Shown here: positions 32,646 through 40,189 of the stretch, one piece after another
Numbering within the stretch: position 1 is the first letter of the stretch
How the letters are laid out: each line of letters opens with the position of its first letter
Source of the DNA: Aldersonia sp. NBC_00410
GTDB taxonomy: Bacteria; Actinomycetota; Actinomycetes; Mycobacteriales; Mycobacteriaceae
Assembly: GCF_026342035.1 (NCBI RefSeq)
Contig: NZ_JAPENM010000013.1
Coordinates: 1-64,000, forward strand
Direction: 5' to 3'
DNA: 64,000 bases
Translations under genes and position numbers: made by a program
The notes under the pieces: generated by a model
Told to the model about the DNA's origin: nothing
The model's input: only the letters and a program-made list of their open reading frames with translations
Databases searched by the model: none

Positions 32646-34376
32646 CTACACATCGCCACCTTCGTCTGCGTCTACTTCTGAATCCAATTGGGCGATGCTG
32701 TCATCTACATTTCTGGGGGCTTGGCCTCCGCCGAGGGCATCGCTGATGCCGATTCCGTCGCCGAAAGCATCGCTGAGGCCGAGCGCTTGTGGGGCGATAT
32801 TGAACTTGCCGAGGGCATCGCTGAGGCGGCGAAGTTCCGGGATGGTCCCGTACGCGGCGAGGGCATCGCTAAGGCCGGGTAGTTCCGGGGCGATATTTAA
32901 CTTGCCGAGGGCATCGCTGAGGCGGCGAAGTTCCGGGGCGGTCCCGTACGCGGCGAGGGCATCGCTAAGGCCGGGTAGTTCCGGGGCGATATTGAACTTG
33001 CCGAGGGCATCGCTGAGGCGGCGAAGTTCCGGGGCGGTCCCGTACGCGGCGAGGGCATCGCTAAGGCCGGGTAGTTCCGGGGCGATATTTAACTTGCCGA
33101 GGGCATCGCTGAGGCGGCGTAGTTCCGGGGCGGTCCCGTACGCGGCGAGGGCATCGCTGAGGCTGGGTAGTTCCGGGGCGGTCCCGTACGCGGCGAGGGC
33201 ATCGCTGAGGCGGCGTAGTTCCGGGGCGGTCATCCCTACCGCGTCAGCTCTCGCCCACGACCGTCGCATCGGATCGTCAGAGCGAGCTTCGAGAGCCTCT
33301 ATGGTGAGACCGATTAATCGGTGATCGGCGGCGACAACCACGCGGCCTGAGACGACGAGTGTTTTTGACGTTTCGCTGACGTCCATCCGGTGATTTGTGA
33401 CCTCGAGGCCGACCTCCACCTCACAGCTGAACTGGGCAGTCCAGGTTCCAGCGGCTCTGTGCGCTGCCTCGCTGAGCCGGAGGGAATCGTGCTCCCGAAT
33501 GCTGGAAATCACGGTGGCAGACAATGTATCTAAGGGAAGCGCAGCAGACCGCGGCTCTACTTCCGCGCGGAACAGCGCTAGAACGAGTGCCCGGTCCAAT
33601 TCGGTTTGGTCGACCGACTCCCAAAGTTCCGCAAGTTCTTCATCCGAAAGAGGTGCGAACTTGGACTGCAGGTGCTGTTCCAAGCGGTGTAACCCCCTGG
33701 CGTAGAACACGCGGTCAATCAGGCCCCTGGCCGTGAGCTCCTGCTCCAGTTGCTGGTGCCATCGAAGAGGATATTCCTGTGTATCCCTGGGATCCTTGGA
33801 ACCGTCGCCCTTCGTGCCGAAGTCCGAATAGTTGTCGCTTACGAACCACACGTCACAGCTCGGATCCCGCTCCGCAATCGACAGCACGGTCAGCCAGATC
33901 AGGGTGTCGCGATATCCATCCTTGGTCGACTGGTCCTGACCGTGACCGTGACCGCTTGAGACGTACGGAGCCCTGCGTTCCGAAGCTCGGCGTGCGATCT
34001 CCATGTGACTGATCGAGCTAGGTACCGGCACGACCTCCACCCCGCACACTTCGAGCCGGGCTGTGAGTTCGTCCTCATAGCGGGCATGGCGCGCTTCCGC
34101 CGCGCTGAGGATCGCGTCGATCTCTGTCCGCCGGCCGAGTTGGTCGACCCAAGCCACGAGCCCTTTCAACTTGTCATATGAGGGCCGCCACACCCTGTGG
34201 ACCACGTTCACCGTTTCCATCACCACGACTGCTGGCACAGCGAACTGCAGCTGCCACTCCTCCGCGTGGGCGTGAAGGACGATCCAATCGTCAGAATCCA
34301 GGTGCGGGGACCTCGATACGATGTTGCTATCGAGGATGATGATCGACTTGGTCACCTCAGTAGTTTGTCCGAGCAC
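32646..34376 (-). CDS. PIN-domain (DUF4935-like) nuclease with C-terminal 16-residue repeats
   Basis: This 576-aa protein starts with a PIN-like domain: IIILDSNIV (Asp16), a mid-domain Glu segment, KDGYRDTLIWLTV and VWFVSDNYSDFG supply the acidic metal-binding residues. A helical middle region follows. The C-terminus has ten 16-residue repeats alternating APELRRLSDALGKLNI and APELPGLSDALAAYGT, encoded by 32751-33230, and an acidic tail. The start is either GTG 34376 or GTG 34355. PIN proteins with such tails occur in defence and RNA-cleavage contexts. The repeats may make a solenoid or oligomerise; this is inference. Confidence 0.75.
   Translation of the reverse strand: MLGQTTEVTKSIIILDSNIVSRSPHLDSDDWIVLHAHAEEWQLQFAVPAVVVMETVNVVHRVWRPSYDKLKGLVAWVDQLGRRTEIDAILSAAEARHARYEDELTARLEVCGVEVVPVPSSISHMEIARRASERRAPYVSSGHGHGQDQSTKDGYRDTLIWLTVLSIAERDPSCDVWFVSDNYSDFGTKGDGSKDPRDTQEYPLRWHQQLEQELTARGLIDRVFYARGLHRLEQHLQSKFAPLSDEELAELWESVDQTELDRALVLALFRAEVEPRSAALPLDTLSATVISSIREHDSLRLSEAAHRAAGTWTAQFSCEVEVGLEVTNHRMDVSETSKTLVVSGRVVVAADHRLIGLTIEALEARSDDPMRRSWARADAVGMTAPELRRLSDALAAYGTAPELPSLSDALAAYGTAPELRRLSDALGKLNIAPELPGLSDALAAYGTAPELRRLSDALGKFNIAPELPGLSDALAAYGTAPELRRLSDALGKLNIAPELPGLSDALAAYGTIPELRRLSDALGKFNIAPQALGLSDAFGDGIGISDALGGGQAPRNVDDSIAQLDSEVDADEGGDV
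32751..33230. repeat. 48-bp coding tandem repeats of the PIN protein
   Basis: Ten in-frame 48-bp units encode alternating 16-residue repeats with the shared core LSDAL. The units differ by few bases, and pairs repeat as 96-bp modules, so the array has probably expanded recently. It is not a CRISPR array: there are no unique spacers and the frame is kept throughout. Confidence 0.85.
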
Positions 34377-34398
34377 CAGCGTATTTCGCCACGAAGCG

Positions 34399-35466
34399 TC
34401 ACCCGTTCCCCGGGATTTGTGGATCGTCGAGGGCCTCCGCGATCAGGATCAGCCGCCGCACCCGGCCCGCGATCGTGTCTTTACTCATCGGCGGGTCGGC
34501 GAGGCTCCCGAGCTCGGCGAGACCGACCGTCGGGTACTCCATACGCAGCTCACCCGCCGCCCGCAGATGATCGGGTGCGAGGTCACCGAGGCGTCCGAGC
34601 GCGAGGCGGGCGCGTTCGGCCATCCTCACCGCGGTCTGGACTGCGCGGGCGTGGTTGGCGTCGGTGAAGTTCTCTTGAGACCGGCTTACCCCACTCGGCA
34701 CGAGGTCTCCGCTGTGCGCGAGCAGCGCAGCGTGGCGGTCAGCCCCGATCCGTTCCAAAAACGCCACGACTGGGTCGGCTCCGCGGATCGTCACGGTGAC
34801 TTCGCGACCGGCATAACGGGGTTCGGCCAACACCTCGAGCTTGCGGGCCATCCCAAGGACCGCGCTTGTCGCGAGCGGACCCGGGCAGGCGATCGCCAGT
34901 CCCATACGGATCCGCCCACGGTCGACGTGACCCGAAGCGAGGAACGCTCCACGGATCGCCGCCGTCGCGATCTCTGGCCCACCGGAAACGATCGCGGGAT
35001 GCAGCCCCAGCATTGGCCGCCCATGCGGATCCATCAGCCCGGCATGGCGCGCGAGTCGGTCTGCGGCACCGATCCGCACCAAATACCGATCCGGCCCACG
35101 GGCAGCGGCCCGAGTCAATTGCAGCACTCGGGTGCGGACTCCGAACAACGCGGCCAGCTCACGCTGCAGGCGTCGCACGACGGGCAGCGAGTCGAGTTCG
35201 ACCTCGATCATGGTGGCACCGGTGATCGTCTTGAGGCGCGCGCCAAAGCGCAGCAGCGTCGACAGTTCGGCGAGACGAGCCGCCCGGTCGATGACCGTGA
35301 CCGCGCACAGTTCCTCCTTGATCGCACCGCCAACTCCGCCCGCGCCGATCGGCGGCGTGGCTGCCCGGTTCCCGTCGCGGCCCAGCGCCGGGCGGTGCGA
35401 TGCCGTCTCTGCAACGGTCGCGGTCGTCTCCGATTCCACCGCCAAGGCGTCGGTGCTCTGGGTCAT
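34399..35466 (-). CDS. whiA: WhiA-family DNA-binding regulator
   Basis: This 355-aa protein matches WhiA. It has a LAGLIDADG-like N-terminal region with KEELCAVTVIDRAARLAELS, RFGARLKTI and ATAAIRGAFLASGHVDRG. A C-terminal helix-turn-helix follows (LGDLAPDHLRAAGELRMEYP and LGSLADPPMSKDTIAGRVRR). ATG 35466 has a GGAGG site 8 bp upstream; the longer frame to 35715 is Arg-rich and rejected. Chromosomal WhiA controls sporulation or division genes in actinobacteria. A replicon-borne copy probably regulates transfer or accessory genes. Confidence 0.85.
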   Translation of the reverse strand: MTQSTDALAVESETTATVAETASHRPALGRDGNRAATPPIGAGGVGGAIKEELCAVTVIDRAARLAELSTLLRFGARLKTITGATMIEVELDSLPVVRRLQRELAALFGVRTRVLQLTRAAARGPDRYLVRIGAADRLARHAGLMDPHGRPMLGLHPAIVSGGPEIATAAIRGAFLASGHVDRGRIRMGLAIACPGPLATSAVLGMARKLEVLAEPRYAGREVTVTIRGADPVVAFLERIGADRHAALLAHSGDLVPSGVSRSQENFTDANHARAVQTAVRMAERARLALGRLGDLAPDHLRAAGELRMEYPTVGLAELGSLADPPMSKDTIAGRVRRLILIAEALDDPQIPGNG

Positions 35467-35575
35467 GTCAGCGTTCCTCCGTCGTTCGTTGGGAATGGAG
35501 CGTTCGCGGTGATTGCAGTGCCGCGAACAGTGCGCTCGGTGGACGGGCCGGCGTCCGTGCGATGTCCTCACCCGC

Positions 35576-36682
35576 TCAGCTCGCCGGGTGTCCGGTGATG
35601 GTGATCGAGGACACCGCGAAATCGGAGGCACCGCCCTCGTTCGCCGGTACCGGGCCCACGGCGAATCCCGTGTCCCCCTGGCCAGGTCCGGCTCCGGTCG
35701 GCTCTGCCGTGGCAAGGATCGTGATCTGAACGACCGACGCCAGGACCGGTGTCGTGATCGGGGTGACGACCTCGTCGCGCACGCTCTGGGTCTGCTCGGT
35801 GAAGGTGCTGTGCGCGGTGTCGTCGAAGCCGTATTTCACCGTCGACACGGTGCGGTGCTTCACCCATTCATCGCTGCCATCGGCGTTCGTTTTGTTCCAG
35901 CCGGGCACGATGCCCATGCTTGTGATGACGTACGGGTGATCGAGATGAACGGTGAGGACCTGGCCGTCGATCCCGTAGACACGCACACATTCCCAGGCGG
36001 TGTCGAGGTCGCTGTCGAATGCCTGCATCGGATCGGTGCTGCCGGCGGGGCACCTGCTCGAAACCGATACCGGGCGGAGGGGATGGTCACCGGCAGACGG
36101 CGCCGGCGAAGCGGTCCCCGGACCTGCGGACGCGGCCGGAGCCTCGGTGCCGGAACCAGGGACGACGACGAACGGTGAAGCCTCGGTTTGGTCACCGCCC
36201 TCGCCGCCCGCGATCCGCATGAACCCGACCACGATGACCACCGCCACGCCAGCTACGCACGCCAGTTTCGTACGGCCCTTGGCGCCCTTCCATCGCGACA
36301 ACGCACGCTCGGTGACCGCGCGCCACCGGGGCTTCTCGGAGTCTTCGTCGGGTTCGGACTGGGTGTCGGGTCCCTCCGGTCCAGCAGCCGCCGAGGGCGT
36401 TTCGGCCGGGGCCGGGCCACGCAGGGACCGGTCGAACGGATCGTCATCCTCGGGTGCCGAGGCAACGGTGACCGGATCGGCCACTGCGGTACCGGCCGCG
36501 GCCCCACTGAGGACGGATTTGATGAAGTCGCTAGCGTCGGACACTGGACCTTCCGGGGCTGAGGTCTCGCTCGCATCGACGTCCACGTCGCGCGAAGGGA
36601 TGGGCTCGTCTAGGTGCCCGTCGGCGGCCAGCAGCAGATCCACGATCCCGTCTCGGGTGAGACTGCTTGTGGGGCGGCTCAT
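35576..36682 (-). CDS. Single-pass membrane protein with discoidin-like C-terminal domain
   Basis: This 368-aa protein has an acidic N-terminal cytoplasmic region, a basic segment and one transmembrane helix (TKLACVAGVAVVIVVGFMRI, about 138-157). A Pro/Ala/Ser-rich linker then leads to an extracytoplasmic domain with AFDSDLDTAWECVRVYG and LDHPYVITSMGIVPGWNKT. That pattern is typical of F5/8-type C (discoidin-like) folds. ATG 36682 has an AGGAG site. Its position between WhiA and the transfer region suggests a surface or conjugation role, which is unproven. Confidence 0.65.
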   Translation of the reverse strand: MSRPTSSLTRDGIVDLLLAADGHLDEPIPSRDVDVDASETSAPEGPVSDASDFIKSVLSGAAAGTAVADPVTVASAPEDDDPFDRSLRGPAPAETPSAAAGPEGPDTQSEPDEDSEKPRWRAVTERALSRWKGAKGRTKLACVAGVAVVIVVGFMRIAGGEGGDQTEASPFVVVPGSGTEAPAASAGPGTASPAPSAGDHPLRPVSVSSRCPAGSTDPMQAFDSDLDTAWECVRVYGIDGQVLTVHLDHPYVITSMGIVPGWNKTNADGSDEWVKHRTVSTVKYGFDDTAHSTFTEQTQSVRDEVVTPITTPVLASVVQITILATAEPTGAGPGQGDTGFAVGPVPANEGGASDFAVSSITITGHPAS

Positions 36683-36799
36683 CGGCTCGGTCTCCTGTGC
36701 TGGTGGGTCGCGTGGAAGCGATGCACCCGATCGTATGAGCGTGCGGATCGCTATTCGTGAATCCGACCGATCGATCTTGCGGCCCCCGCCGGTGCACGC

Positions 36800-37570
36800 T
36801 CAGGCCGCTGCGACCTCGTCGCCGAACATGCCTGTGTGCGGTTGCGCGATCGCTTCGCGCAGCCGCGCCCGGGCGCGCCGCAACCGAGTCTCGAGACGGT
36901 CTTCGGGCAAGCCCATCGACTGGGCGAGTTCGCGCACCGACACCGGCTCATCCGCGGCGTACTTCGCTTCCAGCAGCGCCAGATCGCGTCGCTCACGCGC
37001 GGTCCGAGACCGCGCCCATTCCTCGATCTCCGCGACGGTGATGTCCTGCCCGAACGGCTCGGCGCCGTTTTCGGCCGCGAGCTGACTGGCTGCCCTGGGG
37101 CCGGCTTTCGGTCGGGGTCCGTCGTGCCTGTGGAACTCCTCGGGCAGCAGCTGCTCACCGTGTAGATCAACGGGTACTTCGCGCCCCGGGGTCCGCCGGC
37201 GCCGGCCGACGCGATCCAGTGTTTCCCAGTAGATCTTCTTCGCGTAGTCCTCGCCGCCGTGCAGCTCACGAACGACGGTGTAGAACGCCGCCATCGTCGT
37301 CTGCGCCTGCACGTCGGCGCGGACCTCCCTGTCGACCCAGTCGTAGTCGTCGATGTCCACCGACCGCGACACCGTGCGCAGCGTGCGCATGTGCCGCAAT
37401 GCCAGCAGAGCCCCTGCGACTGCGGTCCCGACGTTGAACGCCTCGACCAATTCAAGGTCGCTGATATCGGCTGTGTCGCCGCCGAGGCCGGCGAGCTGCG
37501 CCCGGGCGCGTGCGGTACCGGTTTCCCTCTGCAGTGACTCCTCGATCGTGGTCCAGATCGGCGCGGTCAT
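36800..37570 (-). CDS. Regulator with C-terminal sigma-region-4-like HTH
   Basis: This 256-aa protein is helical. Its C-terminus, SRTARERRDLALLEAKYAAD then PVSVRELAQSMGLPEDRLET and RRARARLREAIAQ, reads as a sigma-70 region 4-like HTH. The N-terminal half (MTAPIWTTIEESLQRE) has no clear family. ATG 37570 has a GGGGAG site; the longer frame to 38071 is rejected. It is divergent from the transfer operon and could control it. Confidence 0.7.
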   Translation of the reverse strand: MTAPIWTTIEESLQRETGTARARAQLAGLGGDTADISDLELVEAFNVGTAVAGALLALRHMRTLRTVSRSVDIDDYDWVDREVRADVQAQTTMAAFYTVVRELHGGEDYAKKIYWETLDRVGRRRRTPGREVPVDLHGEQLLPEEFHRHDGPRPKAGPRAASQLAAENGAEPFGQDITVAEIEEWARSRTARERRDLALLEAKYAADEPVSVRELAQSMGLPEDRLETRLRRARARLREAIAQPHTGMFGDEVAAA

Positions 37571-38624
37571 CTCGTTCTCCCCTGGTGCGGATGCGTGAAT
37601 AAGAGGAGAAAAGCCGCCCCGGTTGCGTGCTCGCGGTTGCGCGGACGGTTGCGGTTGTTGCCGCGCTGGTTGCGCCGCGACGGTGGAATGCAGTTGCGAA
37701 CCGCGCCGAATCCGGGGTCTACCTGCATGAACTGGAATGTGATGCAACTGTGACGGGTTCGGTTGGCGGAACCCTGATCCGGACGGCCCGGGACCGGCTG
37801 GCGTTGCCGGCACCCGGCGAACACCGGCCCGTTCGACGCCGCGTCCGCCGGGTGCCGATCGCGCCGGGCTTCGCACGAGTGGCCGCATGGCGCTACGCGG
37901 AGCCGTGCGTGCGGGCGGACTGGTACCGGTCCGCGCGCTGCGGGGATCGACGTGGTGCGCCGCTGTTCCTGGCCCGGTCCGTGCGGTCCTGGCCTCGCTG
38001 TCGCGTTGCGCCGTGCACGCCGAGATCCGGGCCTGGTCGTGCCACCGCCCGCCCGGCGGGGCGCGAACCACTCACACCGCGACCGCCTGCGCAGCGCCGT
38101 GGGACTTACCGGGCACGATGGCGCAGGCGCGGGTGGGCGTGACGGTGCATGCAACAACCGACAGGAAATGCGGAATCCGCTACTGACACGGGAACTTCCG
38201 GCATCCCCCGAAATCCCATAATCAGGAGGTACGCTCGGGCGCAGCAGCGGCCCGCTCAGGGACGGCGGAGCCCGAGCGACCCCCAGTGGGGAAGGTTGCG
38301 AAACCGCGGCGCCCAGCAACGTTGCCGCCCACCACCGCGAACCACCACCCGCTGTATCGCGCAGCCTTGCAAGGCCTCACCCGAATCGGGTGGGGCCTTC
38401 CTTCCTACGGGTCCCGTGCCGCCACTCACCGCCGAATTGCCCGGGACGATTCCGGGAGCGCGACCGTCTTTTCATAACTTTCTGGGCTCCCGGTGACGGA
38501 ATCGGCCTATTCGAGTCCCTATATCCCTCTGTGTAACCACGCGCCGCCGGCAGTCCCAGCGCGTCCGGCGACCACGCCGCCCCGGCGGCCGGTCGTCCAC
38601 ACATCGAGAGGAACCCGCGACCGA
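37571..38624. other. 1-kb divergent regulatory region
   Basis: No supported gene lies between the regulator and the transfer operon. The stretch contains GCTCGGGC/GCCCGAGC arms at 38233-38240 and 38270-38277 (29-nt loop). Further structured-looking GC-rich sequence follows, and then the terminator-like hairpin at 38371-38399. Short ORFs here look like shadows. A leader or small RNA ahead of the transfer genes is possible. Confidence 0.4.
38371..38399 (+). terminator. Terminator-like hairpin in the divergent region
   Basis: AAGGCC-T-CACCC-GAATC-GGGTG-G-GGCCTT forms a strong stem, with CCTTCCTTCC after it. It has no coding gene upstream on the + strand, so it may end a small RNA or act as an attenuator for the transfer operon. 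Confidence 0.55.
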
Positions 38625-38852
38625 ATGACCGCCACCGTTCACCAACTCCGCGACGACGAGACCAAGGTGCGCAAGTTCGTGCGCGACCTGAGGAAGTCGC
38701 TCAACGACCTGTTCGACGCGCCGCTCGACGAGGAGCTCGCCGCCGAAGTCGTCGACCTTCTCGTCCGGGAGGCCCCCGCGATCCGCGACGCCTGCGGCCG
38801 TGTCTCCGACCCGCGCCTTGACCCGAACCGACCTATCCCGGACGGACATTGA
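38625..38852 (+). CDS. Small hypothetical protein, first gene of the transfer operon
   Basis: This 75-aa acidic protein (MTATVHQLRDDETKVRKFVR at the N-terminus) contains DLRKSLNDLFDAPLDEELAA and no membrane segment. ATG 38625 has a GAGAGGAA site 11 bp upstream; the longer frame is unlikely. It ends one base before the TcpC-like gene, so it belongs to the operon. Function unknown. Confidence 0.65.
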   Translation: MTATVHQLRDDETKVRKFVRDLRKSLNDLFDAPLDEELAAEVVDLLVREAPAIRDACGRVSDPRLDPNRPIPDGH

Positions 38853-38853
38853 G

Positions 38854-39840
38854 ATGCCTGTCGATACCTCAGCCCCCATCCGCAGCGGCGACGTTGTCGT
38901 GGGCTCCGGGGCCGACGCGGCGCTCGCCCGGCGCCGACGCAACCGGCGCCGCGCGATCGCCGAACGTGTCGTTGCCGTACTCGCGATCATCGGCGGAGTT
39001 GCCACCATTCTCGGCTGGGTCCGGCCCGATCCCGCGCCACCGGTAACGGCGGCGAACTCCTCGGTTCCGGTGGCGCAGCTCGTCGGTTCGTTCGCCGCCG
39101 ATTTCGCCGAGACATTCTTCTCGGCCAAGACCGGTGACGACAAGAAGTTGCAGGCCTACATCACCCAGCGATCGGTCACGCTTCCCAGCGTCGCGGCGAC
39201 CGTGTCCGACACCCGCGTCGTCTACCTCAAGCAGCTCACTTCCCAGCCGCATTTGCAGACGTGGACAACCGTCGTTTCGCTGCGAATCAACGGCACAACC
39301 AACCCGTCCAACGAGCGCTCGTTCTACCGAATCCCGGTGTCGGTTTACGACGGCGCACCGCGCGCGCTCGCGCTGCCGGAGCGGGTCGATTCACCACCGA
39401 TCGGGATCGACGTTCAGCTCGCCTATTCGACGAGTATCGACCCCGGAACCGAGCTGTACGCGCTCGCGAACGGCTTCCTGGCGGCATACCTCACCGGGCA
39501 GGAAGACCTCCCCCGATACACCGCCGCGAACTCGACCATCGCCACCATCGTTCCCCCGCCCTACACGGCGGTCACCCTCACCGGCGTGCAGGCCGACAAG
39601 CCCGCATCCGACAACGAGGTTGTGCACCTGTTCGTCACCGCCGAGGTCCGCACCCGCACCTACTCGACCACGCAACTGCAGTACCCGATCACCGCTGTCC
39701 GAGCCTCCGGCCGGTGGCAAGTCCAGGCGCTCGACGAACAGCCGCTGATCACCCCGAAACTCACGGCTCCGCCATCGGCGCGATCCCCCGCCGGCACCCC
39801 AACCCCCGCGCCACGAACGACCACCCCGGCCGTCCGCTGA
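38854..39840 (+). CDS. TcpC/VirB8-like conjugation protein
   Basis: This 328-aa protein has a basic N-terminus, one transmembrane helix (VVAVLAIIGGVATILGWV) and an extracytoplasmic domain with two similar halves. It ends in a Pro/Thr-rich tail. The layout fits TcpC-type VirB8-like components that form part of the transfer channel in Gram-positive conjugation systems. It is followed by VirB2-like, VirB4-like and VirB6-like genes, which supports the role. Confidence 0.7.
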   Translation: MPVDTSAPIRSGDVVVGSGADAALARRRRNRRRAIAERVVAVLAIIGGVATILGWVRPDPAPPVTAANSSVPVAQLVGSFAADFAETFFSAKTGDDKKLQAYITQRSVTLPSVAATVSDTRVVYLKQLTSQPHLQTWTTVVSLRINGTTNPSNERSFYRIPVSVYDGAPRALALPERVDSPPIGIDVQLAYSTSIDPGTELYALANGFLAAYLTGQEDLPRYTAANSTIATIVPPPYTAVTLTGVQADKPASDNEVVHLFVTAEVRTRTYSTTQLQYPITAVRASGRWQVQALDEQPLITPKLTAPPSARSPAGTPTPAPRTTTPAVR

Positions 39841-39862
39841 TCAGCAGAACAGGACCAAGTCG

Positions 39863-40189
39863 ATGAACACCAACGGCACAGCTGACCTGAATACCCTCAT
39901 GAGTCATCTCGGCACCTGGATCCACATATTCGGATTCGGCGCCATCGGCATCGCCGGTCTCGCCTTCTATCTGTTTCACACGCTCAAGCACAAGTTCAGC
40001 CCGGCAGCGCAGGCCGGCGCCCTTCTCGGCATCCTGATGGCCGGATTGGTCGTGTGGTACCTGCCGGCAATGCTGTCGGTCACCCGCAACTCCGGCGACG
40101 AGATCACCGGTATCAACAGCGGCACTTACGGCATGCACGTCACCGCGCCCGAACGCCACCAGCTCCCCGGCGTAGGGGGCCGCGCGTGA
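39863..40189 (+). CDS. Small two-helix transfer membrane protein (VirB2/TcpD-like)
   Basis: This 108-aa protein has two transmembrane helices: HIFGFGAIGIAGLAFYLF and AGALLGILMAGLVVWYLPAM. Size, topology and position between the VirB8-like and VirB4-like genes fit a VirB2-type or TcpD-type component. Its stop overlaps the next start as GTGA. Confidence 0.65.
   Translation: MNTNGTADLNTLMSHLGTWIHIFGFGAIGIAGLAFYLFHTLKHKFSPAAQAGALLGILMAGLVVWYLPAMLSVTRNSGDEITGINSGTYGMHVTAPERHQLPGVGGRA

Noticed and set aside
32751-33230. Possible CRISPR array
   Set aside because: In-frame 48-bp coding units without unique spacers; part of the PIN protein.
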